DNA from: Mortierella alpina
Taxonomy: Eukaryota > Mortierellomycota > Mortierellomycetes > Mortierellales > Mortierellaceae
Length of the DNA: 64,000 nucleotides
NCBI GenBank assembly: GCA_029449245.1
Contig: JANATF010000015.1
Location: 806,001-870,000, forward strand
Reading direction: 5' to 3'
A model generated the notes under the pieces. That model saw nothing but the letters and a program-made list of their open reading frames with translations. It was not told the origin of the DNA and made no database searches. Position 1 is the first letter of the stretch. Each line of letters opens with the position of its first letter. The position numbers and the translations under genes were made by a program. This document shows positions 11,501-23,390 of the stretch, one piece after another.

Positions 11501-14500
11501 ATCCATGGAACCATGCTGCATGAGCTCTTTCAGCAGTCGCTCCTAGCCAACGATTTCACGACCGCATCCATGGAGGCTAAGATTGATGCCATGATCAAGG
11601 ATCACATCAACGACCTGTGCCTTGTCAATGAGTCGATTGAGACAGCAAAGGAGAGCTTTATGCAGCAGATTGGATCTTGTCAGGACTTTGCAAGGCGGTA
11701 CCTGCAAGCTTCACCACGTGTAAGTCATTTGTACAGGCGCCATCAGCCAGTCATCCTATGGAAAGAAAGTTTGCCGCAATGGTTCTAATAAGAGTTGCTG
11801 GTTGTCTTGTAGCCGGATGGAACGATCGACGAGAGCATGGGTTTCGCCGCCAGCGGCAACACCAGTACACTGTGCATCAACAAGATTCTGGACATTGAGG
11901 AGAATATTTGGTCGCCAATGTTTGGACTGAAAGGCAAAATTGATGCCAGCGTTCAAGTTGTCGTCAAAACTAGCAAGAGAAATGGGGGAGATGAGGGTAT
12001 CGAAACCAGGATATTGACGGTTCCCTTCGAGTTGAAAACCGGCAAAAAGTCAAACGTCGTCTCGCATCGTGCTCAGACGATGCTCTATACCCTATTAATG
12101 ACGGATCGCTATGGTAAGGAAATCTTTGATTATCAGACTCTGGTTTCAATTGCGCTCCTCGTCGACTGCAAGGAGTGGACTTGCTAACGCACCGATCGCG
12201 CTTCTTCGTCTATTTTCTGTTATCATAGACGTGGATGTTCAATGGGGTCTGCTGTTTTATCTCAAGACAGGAGAATTCATTCGGGTTCCCGCCCCACATG
12301 ACGAGATCAGGACGATTTTGATGCAGCGAAATGAGATTGCGTTTTACGAGGAGCAGAAACTGGCATTGCCACCTATGGCCAAGTCTACTTCGACTTGTGG
12401 CCGTTGCTTCTCATTCTCATCCTGCACTGTACTACACAAACTCCTCGAGGACGGTACAGGTGAGACGTCAGGCATCGGGACCATGTTTGATGAGGCGACC
12501 GACCACCTAAACGAGACCCACGCAGAGTTTATGCGCAAGTGGAATCGTCTTCTCGCGCTGGAGCAAGGGGATGTTGCCAAGTTTCAGAGTCAGATCTGGA
12601 CTATGCTTTCAGCAGAGCGGTTGGCGGCAGGAAACTGTTTTAGTAATCTACAGTTGATCGAGGAACTGGATGACGATGGACGCGACATTCATGATCGGCG
12701 AGGTAGCGCACCTGCGTCCGTCGCCGCATTTACAGGTCACCGATATCGTTTCAAGCTGTCCACGCCCATTGCATCACCCAGTCAACAAACGCTCTCGCAG
12801 ACACTTCGTGGCGGGAACACGCTCCTGAGCTCCAACATCTCGGTCGGTGATCCCATTGTAGTTTCGTCCGAGAACCAACATTACGCGCTCGCAATTGGAC
12901 AAGTCCTTGACTTGAGCCTTGGCGAAATCACTGTGGGTCTGGATCGCGCTTTGCTGGGACCGCCCATGAAACTAGCAGGATACGATCGGGATCGGAACCA
13001 GGCTTACAGAGGGCTGATGGACATTACTGCGAGACCACTGCCGGTGACTCAGAGAGGGTTAGAGGACTACCACACGCATCTGTCCAGGAACAGGATCACA
13101 TTCCGGATTGACAAGGATGAGATGATGGCTGGTTTGGCACGGACTCGGAACAATCTTGTACAGCTGTTTCGATCGGATGTGCATGGAGGAGATGCCAAAC
13201 GGAGGCACTTGGTGGTCGACCTTGAGCCGCCTGCGTTTGACCCAGTCGAAGAAGTGAAGCAAGACAATGTCGACTTGAATGATGATCAGAGGCGTGCGAT
13301 TGATGCGGTGTTGTCCGCGAGGGACTATGCACTGATTCTTGGAATGCCAGGAACAGGAAAGACGACTACGATCGCACACATCATCCACACGCTGGTTGCG
13401 CGAGGAAAGTCAGTCCTTTTGACCTCGTACACGCACTCGGCTGTCGATAACGTATTGCTGAAGTTGAACGAGGACATCAACATTGTTCGTCTCGGTAACA
13501 AGGAAAAGGTCCACCGCGACATTCGGAGGCTGATTCCGGACTTTACAGAGCCGCCTCTGAACAATGTCGAGGCCATCCAGAACTTTTACGGTAGATGCCA
13601 GGTTGTTGGGACAACTTGTCTAGGCATCGGCGAGTAAGTTGATCATCGTTTTTGCGTTTGCTACATGCCGAGATTTTTATGGAGAGGTTTATTAACAGCA
13701 AGCGATATCTTTTGTGATATCGTAGTCCGATTTTCATTACCAAAAGGTTTGACTATTGCATCGTCGACGAGGCGTCGCAGATCACTTTACCCGCGTGCCT
13801 TGGGCCAATCCGTTTTGCAGACGTGTTTGTGTTGGTCGGTGACCATAACCAGCTTCCTCCACTGGTAAGTGACACCTTGAAGGATTCAGGATGAGCAAAT
13901 CTGGTTTCGTCTCCTTGGGACAATGCAGCCTTATACCTCTTTCTCATTCAACTGATATCCACATTCTCTGCTCGATTAGGTCAAGAATCCCGAGGCCAAG
14001 AAGGACGGATTTGACCTCAGTTTGTTCAGGATGCTGTCGGACCGGTATCCGCAATCGGTGACAAGTTTGACGCAGCAGTACCGTATGAACCAGGATGTCA
14101 TGCTCCTATCCAACACTCTTGTGTACAAGAATCAACTTCGATGTGCCAATGAGGAGGTAGCCAACAAAGTTCTCGAGATACCAGCGATGGCCCGATTCAG
14201 AAGGCACTGCCATCCGCCCATGCCCTCTGACGTTTTTTCAGACAACCACGACACTGTTGCCGCGAATGGTGGGTGTCAGGGACACTCCTCCTCCAAACCG
14301 TGTTGGCTGGAGCAATGCTTGGATCCTCAGCGATCTGTCGTGTTTATTGACACGGATGATGTACCTGCGCATGAGGTGCAAGTCGGGAGCTCGACGCAAA
14401 ATCCGACCGAGGCTCTGTTGGTACGACAATTGACTGAAGCCCTGATCAGTGGAGGTGTTGCAGAGGACGACATTGGCATCATTTCGGTCCTTCGAGCTCA

Positions 14501-15134
14501 GTTGAAAGTTCTGGGGAGACTGTTACGTTCTCGGCCGTTGCTCGACATTCACACGGTGGATCGGTACCAGGGCAAGGACAAGGAGTGTGTGATTGTATCA
14601 CTGGTGCGTTCGAATGCTGAACAGCATGTGGGCGAGCTGCTGAAGGACTGGCGACGGATCAATGTGGCGTTCACGCGAGCCAAGAGAAAGCTGGTGATTT
14701 TTGGGTCGAGGCAGACTCTGCAAGGGTCGCCGGTGTTTGAGCAGTTTCTGAAGCTGATGGAGCAACAGGACTGGATCTTGAAGATTGCAGCGCAGGCACA
14801 GCACCAGCACCCGAGTCTGTCAGGAGCCTGGCCATCCTTGTCCAAACCGGTCTCGTCAACCTCGTCGCTGTCATATGTGCAGCCGACGATGGCTCGGGCG
14901 AAGAAGGGGCCTGCTGGGCGGCCAACGCTCCTGGAGCGGCTGATCGATGAGAAGGACGAAGAAGAAGAGGAGGAGGAGGAGGACAAGGAAAACGTGGAGC
15001 GTGCCGCGTTGGCATTGAAAGGATTGAAAGATGCTCGAGCGAAGGAGAGCAAGGGCGCTAGGGTAATACGAGCCAAGCCCGAGGCGGTGCTGCGCGCGAT
15101 GCCCATCTGCAAGAACATCCTCGACAGCCTGTGA
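8555..15134 (+). CDS. DNA2: DNA2: ATP-dependent helicase/nuclease
   Basis: DNA2 cleaves long 5' flaps during Okazaki fragment maturation and resects DNA ends. Twelve exons: 8555-8662, 8761-9145, 9251-9688, 9774-9838, 9920-10798, 10892-10996, 11108-11192, 11295-11719, 11813-12113, 12229-13633, 13726-13864 and 13980-15134, giving 1829 aa. The first about 650 residues are a Ser/Thr/Pro-rich, low-complexity extension; residues 36-43 read QASLSSFF, a PCNA-interacting (PIP) box pattern. The Cas4-like nuclease follows: H759 in [12 protein letters not shown]874 in [10 protein letters not shown]903 and K905 in FELKTGK. Iron-sulfur cysteines are C737, C987, C990 and C996. The superfamily 1 helicase has Walker A GMPGTGKT (1302-1309), Walker B VDEAS (D1413/E1414), [24 protein letters not shown] and [10 protein letters not shown]. 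An acidic tail with a Glu run follows the helicase. At 1829 aa it is longer than the human (about 1060) and budding yeast (about 1520) proteins, mostly through the N-terminus. Confidence 0.96.
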
Positions 15135-15684
15135 AGTGGTGTAATGCAATATAACGCATGTGCTGTGATTGCGCGCATGTACCCTGTTTGGGCAGGTACC
15201 TCGCTAGTGCAATCTTGTGCCACCCCCGCTTGCTTATTTTTCATTTTGCGCTTGGTCGCGCTCTTCCTTTCCCCCTTCTCGCTCTTCTCTTCTCTTCTCT
15301 TTTCACTCTCCACTCTGCTCCACCACCCACCACCCCCTGTGCCTCACCTCACTGCCCTGTTCGCACCACACACACTCATTCACACCCACACACACGCCCC
15401 TGTCCACACTCGCATTCAGGCCACCCAACCCCTTGCCCATCTCGCAGCCAGGCACCTCGTCATCCCCCATCCCCTGCACCAGGGCGAAACAGCTCCCTCG
15501 AGAACACACTTTCAAACCTAAAACAGAGAACACGACTTTCCCGCTCATCTTTCTCTCTCTCTCTCTCTCCCTCTCTCATTCTCTCGCTCTCCTCCACCTC
15601 CTCTTTCCTCTTTCCTCTTCCACTTCTTTCTTTCTTTCTTCTTCTTCTTCCTCGTTCTCATTCCCCTGCCCATCAACACCGACC
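15135..15684. other. Intergenic region, DNA2 to Alr4036-type gene
   Basis: This 550-nt region holds the DNA2 3' end and the promoter and leader of the next gene. It is strongly pyrimidine-rich from about 15260 onward, with (CA)n-like stretches near 15365-15400 and CT runs at 15547-15660 ending just before the ATG at 15685. The open frames here are low-complexity Ser/Leu/Phe translations of the CT tract and not genes. Confidence 0.6.
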
Positions 15685-17001
15685 ATGACCTCGTCCCTGC
15701 AGGCTGTGGAGAGAACCCTCTCGGAACTGAACCTTTTAGGCCCCGACGGCTGGCCCGAGTGGACCCAGGTGCTGCAGAAGGCACACAAGGCCAACTACGG
15801 CCGCAGTGACGACCCCAGTAAGTATGCAGGCACTCCCACAGCTATTCACCAAATCACGCAGCCGAGTGCGTGTGTGTCTCATGCTTAACTCTCCTTGTTG
15901 TATAATCTAGTCTACCTACATTTGGCATCCAAGACTAGGCTCGGCGCTGTGGCGCTGCTGGCGGTGCAGTTCCAAGACTTTTTGCAGGAGGATGGGCGCT
16001 ATTTGCTATTCCAGCTGTCGATGACGGACCAGCACTTGCTCTCGACCATCCAGAGCAATCAAGTCGGTCAACTGGCTTGGTAAAAAAACAAAAAGCCAGC
16101 ATTTGCTGTTCCTATATTTAAAATTGCTTGGTGGACTAGAGAATATTGACTGACAAGTCTATTGCCGGTTTTCTTGCTGTATCACAGGCAGATGCCAAAG
16201 TCGCGAGAGTACTTTCATCTGACGGGCAAGTTCTACATCTGCTCGGCACCAAGACAGGTCACCCGTTACTCGCCTCCAGTTCTACCCCATGTGAGCAACA
16301 CCACCGAGGATCTGGCGGCTCAGCGTCAAATCTCGAACCAGTTCTGGGAGGCAAAGCGATTGGAGCAGTGGCGCAAGCTCCCAGCGAAGGCAAGGGCCTC
16401 GTACACTTGGCCAATGACAGGAAGTGCGCCCAAGGCACCTGCGTCTGCTTTCCAATGTCTGGCTATGGAGGATATGACACACCAGGATGCTAACGCGAAC
16501 GGCAAGATTACCAATAATCGCGACAGTCTCATGTCTCAGGATGGAACCCCCAATTCAGTGTCTTCACCTTCGTCGCCCTCGTCCGTCACGTCGTTCCGTA
16601 CACGCTGGAATGCCTTCTCGGGAGCTGCCGGTGGTCCAGGAGCAGATCAGGACAGTAATAATGCACCCTTGTCACCCACAGGTAGCATCGGCAGCAACAG
16701 CAACAAGCTTCGGAATGATAACCCGGCAAAGATCTTGCACGACATTGCGCTGGATAACTTTTGTCTGCTGGTGTTCAAGCCCTTGGATATCGTTCACTTT
16801 GAGTCCTCGGCGCTTCCTCCCAGGAGAACCGTAAGTTGTGTCGACACTATTAGATCGCTTTTTTTTTTTTTTTTTTTAATTGCTGATGCCAAAACCCACT
16901 CTTTTGATTTACCCTGACCCTTGTTTTTAATGTCGGCTGTTGAATAGATCTATACCACGGACGCGGCCGGACAATGGGCTATGAACGAGGCGAACCCTTA
17001 A
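15685..17001 (+). CDS. Pyridoxamine-phosphate-oxidase-like flavoprotein, Alr4036 family
   Basis: Exons 15685-15817, 15911-16079, 16188-16830 and 16948-17001 give 332 aa. Residues near 45-105 read IYLHLASKTRLGAVALL, then LLFQLSMTDQH and GQLAWQMPKSREYFHLTG. This matches the fungal family annotated as pyridoxamine 5'-phosphate oxidase Alr4036-type FMN-binding domain, where an ATST-R strand, a D-R-H/K turn and W-PK-REQFR-G are conserved. These proteins adopt a split-barrel fold that binds FMN; their substrate and pathway are not established, so vitamin B6 metabolism should not be assumed. The C-terminal half contains a Ser/Pro/Asn-rich insert (about residues 205-285), then LDNFCLLVFKPLDIVHFE and a final W-x-x-N-E-A-N-P, the usual end of the family. 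Intron 3 (16831-16947) carries an 18-nt T run. The gene is convergent with Rpp40. Confidence 0.83.
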
Positions 17002-17267
17002 AACTTAGAAAATGGAAGTCGTACATTGACCAAATCATAAGGACGGAGCTACCCCTTCTCAGTCTCAGTCTCACTCTCTACATTCTCTCTTTCTACATTC
17101 TATATCTCTACATCTCGCTTAGCAAGGAAATGAAATAAAAATAAAGCAATTGCTCTTCCCCCCCATTTCATAGATTTTCCACCGTTTTGTTTGTCGTTTC
17201 TCCTGGTTGGTTTTTTATGAAATTAGTCCATCTAATTTTTGTGTTTGATGCTAGTCGGAAGTGTTTC

Positions 17268-19000
17268 CTACGAGTGCGTATCATGGGCCGCGACATGCTC
17301 CAGCAAAACATACACATCCTTGTCTGGGTTCTCCTTGTCTGTGAGTTGGATGTTCTTTGACCAGAGAAAGAAAGAGTACATGTTTTCGCCACTCATCAAA
17401 TGTCCATGCTCACGGCCTATCCACGATATTGGTGAATCCTGGAACCCCCAAACTGTCATGTTGCTCCATTCCGGGCCTGAGGTCTTGTCCAGAAGCGATC
17501 TATTTTTTTTTGTAAAATCATTATCCAAAAAAAGAAGAACCGGAAAAAGAGTGAGAAGAAAGCTGAGAGACATTTAAAAAAAATGACGGGAGTGCTAAGA
17601 TGGACATACCGAAGCGAGTCAAAGATGCGGAGGATGGATGGGGACGGTATCAGCCCAGAGATTTCCAGGAGACTTCCTGAAGACTTGACCGCCTCGTTCG
17701 ACTTTTGTGGCGGGCTGGAATACACACACAGAAACGGATCAATTGAATCTCCAAATGCGATCCTATACACCACAATACGGTTGAAAAAGAAGGAAACGAG
17801 GTATGCAAACGTGTTAGATAAGAGGAGCGATATTCCAGACCGAAGGATAAACGTATCATGAAATAAAAAAAAAAGAAACACAACGCACCGATCAGATTGC
17901 ATGGCAGCCAGGCCCACCCATTCATACAAGGCTGAAACGTCCTTTCGCCAGCGAAGATCATTCTTTCCAATGGTCCTGATCACTGTCGTGTCTGGCACCA
18001 CAATGTCCTTCAATGTCCTGCACTGGATCCTGAACGCCATCTGCTTAGCCCTTGCTGATTCTGGAAACTCGAGCGGTAATGAGACACCGAGCGGGTCAAC
18101 ACTGGCCAGGACCATGGGGAAGACTGTCGTGAGGGTGTTTTCAAAGCACCATTTTATCCGATCGAATCCAGGTTTCCCAGGGATCATGGCGGGGGCCAGG
18201 AGATCGATCTCGACCACGTAGCGTTGTCGGTCTGGGTGGAATTTCGAGGGCGATCCTGTTAAGCCGAGTTGCTCGTACGTGTCCTTGGTGAGTGAGAGGA
18301 TCATTTTGCCTGGCCAATGAAAGAAAAAAGTTGGATTCGTTAGAAGAAAAAAAAAAAAAAGAAAGTAAGATGGATTTTTTGTGATCCGTTGTATTAAAGA
18401 GGAAAAAGCGATGGAAATACCTTTTCCGTCGATGCAGACTACATCGTGTGTATCGATCCCGCCTTGGACAGACAAGGCAATCAGTCCTGAGAACATGCAA
18501 ATACATTTATAAAGAGACAGTGCTCAGAGTTAGCCATTGAATCATAGAGGCACAAAAAACCTGATCTGCCCAATGAAGGCTGAAAACTGTCTCGTACCGT
18601 TACGAATATATTGCATAAAGGCTGACGTGAGAAAGAGTGAGAGCGGGACATGGGCGTGGTAGTAGTGCGTATCCCGCGCAAGCGCGTCTGTGAGCGACGA
18701 GAGAGTTGCTGGATCGAGAGTTGCTGGCAGAAAGATTTGTACCTATCCAAGAGAAGTTGCATGCAAAGGATTATGCGCGGATGAGTTCAGCTGTATCGTC
18801 CTTCAAGGCACTTGCAGAGAGGAAAAAGGTAGCCTGGTGCGGCCTCGAATAAGCCGTAATGGTTTGATAGCGCGTACCTTGTGGTTGAAGGGGTGGTTCT
18901 GTATGCAGCGCTGGTGCAGCTGTTTGGGCGAGTCGAACGAGTAGTGGGACATGAACAGCTGCGACCGTGGTGGATCGGCCTTTGGGTAGAATGAGGACAT
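17268..19000 (-). CDS. RPP40: Ribonuclease P/MRP subunit Rpp40
   Basis: Six exons, 19000-18878, 18742-18598, 18486-18421, 18309-17889, 17762-17610 and 17499-17268, keep one frame for 379 aa, close to the about 360 aa of human RPP40. Diagnostic stretches are KMILSLTKDTYEQLGLTG, QRYVVEIDL followed by PGKPGFDRIKWCFENTL, ALYEWVGLAAMQ (split by an intron), and near the C-terminus MTVWGFQDSPISWIGREHG with a GENMYSFF strand. Rpp40 is a protein subunit of nuclear RNase P, which removes tRNA 5' leaders, and is found in animals and many fungi but not in budding yeast. No catalytic motif is expected because the RNA does the chemistry. Five introns of about 80-140 nt, several with A/T runs next to splice sites, explain why the gene is fragmented at the ORF level. 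It starts 506 nt from, and divergent to, DCP1. Confidence 0.9.
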
Positions 19001-19506
19001 TGTTGTGTCCAGTGTCGTGTGTCCTGTGTGCGGTGTGCGGTGTGCGGTGTGTTGCCCTGCTGTCCTGATTCCTGTCGTCCTGCTGGTCCCTTGAGAGTGT
19101 AGGCTGATGTATGCGAAAGGGACGCCGACACAAGGAAAGTGTTGTTTGTGGCCCACCACCCATGGGAAATAACGGGCGCTATTTCCGACCATCCAGATCG
19201 ACGTGTATGATGGCAGCACTTGTGACCGTGCGCCTGTCTCTGCCCTGCTGCCTTGCCCTTGAATTCGTCCCTCTTTCGCTGTCCTCTGTTTCTTCATCGC
19301 CATCTGTCACTTAATTGCACCTCCCCCTATTTCCCGCCTTCTCGTCCTTGTTTGAATCGCGCTTGCAAGGAGACACATCACTCTTCTTCTTCTTCTTCTT
19401 CCCATCGTCTCGCTCTTCATTCATCAAGCAAACAACAAAGACGCACGACCGTGTACCCCGGCATTGACAAACTCCACCCCATCATCACAAAACACCTCTC
19501 CCAACC
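19001..19506. promoter_or_regulatory. Divergent promoter between RPP40 and DCP1
   Basis: This 506-nt shared upstream region contains a short tandem tract built on GTGTGCG units at about 19005-19050, and a T/C-rich leader with a CTT run at about 19381-19400 just before DCP1. Both flanking genes act on RNA, but co-regulation is only a guess. Confidence 0.5.
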
Positions 19507-21665
19507 ATGAACAAGTCTGCACGCAAGGCTGTCAATCTGAGCGTACTTCAGCGGCACGATGCCCACATATCCGACATCATCGATAGCTCCAGCTACGTCG
19601 TCGTCTACAAGTTTGACGAGGCTTCTCAGGCTTGGGTATGCGCGTCATGTGTGTTCGCTCCGTCTTGAACAAGAGAGCGGGCGGATGCCGATGAAATTCG
19701 TAATTCTGCTTTTTTACTCAAAGAAAGCCATTCGTTATTGCACTTTGCTCTCTGCTCCCCAACTCTCTATATGCGTTGCCGCCCTGTCGACACTTGCTCT
19801 TTCGCTCTCTTTTGTCCCGCCGCCCGAATGCCCGTCCTTGTTCTGTCACCGCGTCCGACACTCCTCCCGTATGCCTGTCCTGCCCTTCCGCTATGATATG
19901 TATCCTTTTGTTTCTCCTCCCCTGTCTCTTCTGGAACACAGACAAAGAAGGGCGTGGAAGGCACAATGTTTGTTTTCAAGAGGTTCGTTGTTTTTACTAT
20001 TGTTCTGCATAACATGGTTGGCAAGTCACCGGCATGTTCTTGACAGGTCCTGACTCCTGTCCGCGTTTTTTTTAGGTCAACTGCTCCCTCGTATGGATTC
20101 TTCATCATGAACCGCCTTGGACTGGACAATTTGATGGCCGACCTGACTGCGGACATGGCGCTTCAGCTCACATCGGACTATGTTATTTATCGGGATGAAA
20201 AAGGTGCGATGAGGTTTTAGATGTCCTAGTATATCTGTAGCCCGGCAGATATGATCCCGAGGACCTCCCTTTTAATCATCTAGGGCATTCAACTGTTTCT
20301 TTGTGGGAACTCAATAGATATTCACGGTATCTGGATCTATGAGCCCGCGGATCGAGACAGGATTGGCGAGAAGCTATTGGAGTGAGTCTTAGTGGCATCC
20401 TTGGACATGGGTTTGTTTGAACAGATCACTCCAGCATATGCGATGAGGTTCTCATCTCGGCCCTCTTGCTGTTCATTCTCCCCTGCTGTAGTTGCTGTAA
20501 ACGAGCCAAGGAAGAGTCGCCAGTCGCTGCAGCACATTCACCCCCAACGCCCAGACAACCCGCCGTAGAAAAGAGGCGCACCGAACACTCCCCAAAAACT
20601 ACCGCCGTAGACGCTCCACCAGCGGACTCACTTTCAAGAATGTTGAATGAGGCCATGTCTAGGGCTCGGGTGTCCGAGGTCTCAGGTGTTCCCTCAGCAC
20701 CCCAGACCAAAAGTCAATCGCAACCTTCCAGGGACGCTGATCAAGTTCACGCAGAAGAGATACCCCGCAAAGACCACCTCTTGCCCAGCCATACTGAACA
20801 AAGTGGTGTCAACAGTGAGGCTAGCAATTCGTCGTCCAAGGGCGAAATACCGTCATTCTTGCTCGCCATCATTTCCAAGGAGAAGGAGAAGGAGCAATCG
20901 CCAGACCAACAGCAATCCTCACCCCTGCTAAAGCAGCAGAATCCTAGATCATTGGACTCGAAACAGTCCATGCTCCTCAACTCATTGACGGGATCAGGGA
21001 ATAGCATGAATGGAGACCGCCGGGGCAGTAGTGCCCAGCATGGACCGCCCCTCTCTGCAGAACTGCTGCCTGCTTCTGTCATGCCTAGTGGACTGTACTC
21101 TTCCAACAACAACAGCCGCCCTAATGGCGGCGGAGCAAACGGAGGTGGGCAGGCGATGCAGCAGCAGGGTCACTGTTCATCCCCTTCCTTTGCCATTGCG
21201 AACGCGACATTGTTGAACCGACCGAATGGTATGGCAGCACATGGCTCACCTCTGCAACCACCAGCATTTGCATATTCTCCCGGGATGATGCCCTCGCCTC
21301 TTGCCATGCCACCCATACCCATGATGCATCCCCCACCTCCACCCATGAACGGAGGCCCGCACCATCCTCCTCCACCTCCGATGCCCTTCCAACATCATAT
21401 GGCATTGGCATCACGCGGACTTCCGATGGGCATGCCTCCGCAACCACCTATGCCTGAAGCCAACTTCCCAGCAGACGCAATGCACGCCGCCATGGGCGCA
21501 GTCGGATTTATGCAGCAACAGCAGCGTGGATTTGTGAGTCGAGGAGCTGAGGTCATGCCCAAGACAGAGTTTTCTCAGCAGTTCCTGGGGCTGGTCCAGA
21601 ATGATCCTCAGTTCATGGATGTTCTGTATTCGAACTACACTGCTGTCGTGGCACGGAGAGGATAA
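19507..21665 (+). CDS. DCP1: mRNA-decapping enzyme subunit Dcp1
   Basis: Exons 19507-19635, 19942-19982, 20076-20203, 20318-20381 and 20492-21665 give 511 aa. The N-terminal about 125 residues form the EVH1-like Dcp1 domain: LSVLQRHDAHISDII, YVVVYKFDEASQ, then KKGVEGTMFVFKRS and YGFFIMNRLGLDNL, ending in GIWIYEPADRDRI. Dcp1 activates the decapping enzyme Dcp2 in cytoplasmic P-bodies. The rest is long and disordered, with Ser/Gln-rich stretches, a Met/Pro/His-rich part near 420-460 that includes five-proline runs, and a short ordered C-terminus containing FSQQFLGLVQNDPQFMDVLY. This tail resembles the trimerisation segment at the end of animal and plant DCP1, which budding yeast Dcp1 lacks. The third to fifth exons are small, and the last junction (20381/20492) yields LLEDCCKRAKEE, somewhat less certain than the others. 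Confidence 0.93.
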
Positions 21666-22144
21666 GGTGCCATCTTTCGTCGTGTTTCCGTTCATACTTG
21701 TCTGAATGGTCTGTGCCACTCTTCTTTTGATTTTTTGGATGCGTGAAATCGGTCACCCTGCTCCTGTCCAAGATGGGTGTCCTGAAAAATAAAATACGAC
21801 CACATTCAGAAACGTTGTCCTTTAGAAGCCCTGCTTGGGTCAATGGGGTTGGAAATGCACTGGCAATCTTTGACATTTTCGTCCGATTGTTCAAGACACT
21901 GCCCACTGTATATCTATCGACTGCTGATTCCACTGCCACACTCGTACATCAATCGACTTTCCTATTCTCTCCTCTTCCTTGAAAAACGTTCTCACCGGCA
22001 ATTGTAACAAAGCCAGCGCGTGGATTATAGGGTTCTAACATTCGTTCCGCTGTAATTTTCTATAGCATCGGATTTTCCAAAACCATGGTCTGGCTCACGG
22101 TTAAAAGATCTTGCGCATCGCGAGGTGATGACACCATGGAATGA
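21666..22144. other. Intergenic region downstream of DCP1
   Basis: This 479-nt region lies between the DCP1 stop and the last recognisable codons of the Hsp70 pseudogene. No conserved coding content or RNA gene was seen. Confidence 0.6.
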
Positions 22145-23390
22145 AATCCTAGTTCTGATGATCCGTATGTCTGGAAATCACTCCTCCAGCGGTCTCGATG
22201 CCAAGGGCGGTGCGCTCTTCTCCCAAATAACATTCATGGCCCGTGTAGCGATTTTCATTAAAGAACCAATGACCGAGCTTTGCTACACCCAACACGATAG
22301 TCGTTTCGGGGTGACCCCACCATGGTATTTCTTATGAGGGCCAAAGTACTCTCGGACGGCCGAATGAAGAAAAGGGATATGACTGGACCCACCAGCGAAC
22401 ACAATCTCTTGAATATCCTCCTTGGTATATTCCACGCTGCTCTTGATAGCCTGATCGATCGCTGTGATCGTCTTGGTGAAGAGATCTATATTGAGATCCT
22501 CGAATTGGGACCGAGTGATCCGTTCGGAGAAGCCCAGACCTCCAGGATGAGGGAACTTGAAGTCGATCTGAACCCAGTCTTTGACGGAGAGCTCACGTTT
22601 GGCCATTTTGACCTCGCTTGCCAACCAACGGAGAAACTCGTCGTCGTTGGAGAGGTCCTGGCCTGTCTTGTTCTTGTGGGACAGGAGTAAATAGTCCATG
22701 ACGCGTTGATTGAAATCGTTTCCACCGAGATGGGGGTCATAGATGGAGGACAAGATGTCATAGGATCCGTCGTCAGCTCCATGGAAGGAAACCTCGAAGG
22801 TCGAGCCACCGAGACGATAGACAAGAACGCCTCGACTGTACTCCATGCCATTATCAAAGGGAACGATAGCAGCAATGGCCTTCCTGAAGCTTTTAGAAAA
22901 CACTCTGTGTCGCTATAATAACAGCAGCAGCAGCAGATTCCTCCATCATTTTTAGTTCGGTGCTTGGAGGGTTGTATCCATTCGCGTAGACTCGATCATG
23001 ATAGGTGTAGTCACCCCAGACCTGATCATGGGTGATGTCCATTGCTTTGGTTCGTATGTTTTGACCATCTGGCAAGACGATAGCCACAAAAGTGATGTTG
23101 TGCCCAAGGATGGATTCTGCAGATGCGATGAGGTCCTGCAGGTATTGGGCTCTGATATCAATGAGGGTGAACGCTTGATATCCTGCAATGTTGGGTCTGC
23201 TGAGATATTCATAGCGTGAACGGAGTGCGCTGGGATGGTCAAGGTTGAAGAATGTGTTGGATGGGTGAACATAGCGCGCCTTGTCCATACCTTCCTTGAT
23301 CAACAGAAACCCTTCGGTGTTCCAGTCGGGACTCCAATGGCTCGTGCGTCGAGCGTGTTCCTGGGTTCGTGGTGGTCAGAGTCACATTCG
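22145..23390 (-). pseudogene. Hsp70-family ATPase fragment with several frame breaks
   Basis: Three collinear pieces on the minus strand together resemble the Hsp70 actin-like ATPase domain. From about 23390 to 22895 one frame gives DWNTEGFLLIKEGMDKARY, HPSNTFFNLDHPS and EESAAAAVIIA, then stops. A one-base shift near 22903 continues as RKAIAAIVPFDNG, VLVYRLGGSTFEVS (phosphate 2 motif), DPHLGGNDFNQRVMDYL, WLASEVKMAKRELS and EIVFAGGSSHIPFL (adenosine motif). A further shift near 22310 leads to TTIVLGVAKLGHWFF and ERTALGIETAGGV before another stop near 22155. The N-terminal LGTTYS phosphate 1 motif is not found, and the peptide-binding domain is missing. No intron fits these breaks, so the copy is most likely dead. 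A sequencing error could explain one break but not all of them plus the two missing ends. Confidence 0.85.

Noticed and set aside
22145-23390. Intact Hsp70 gene with introns
   Set aside because: No GT-AG intron joins the frames at the breaks; residues on both sides are contiguous with one-base shifts, and both ends of the protein are missing.
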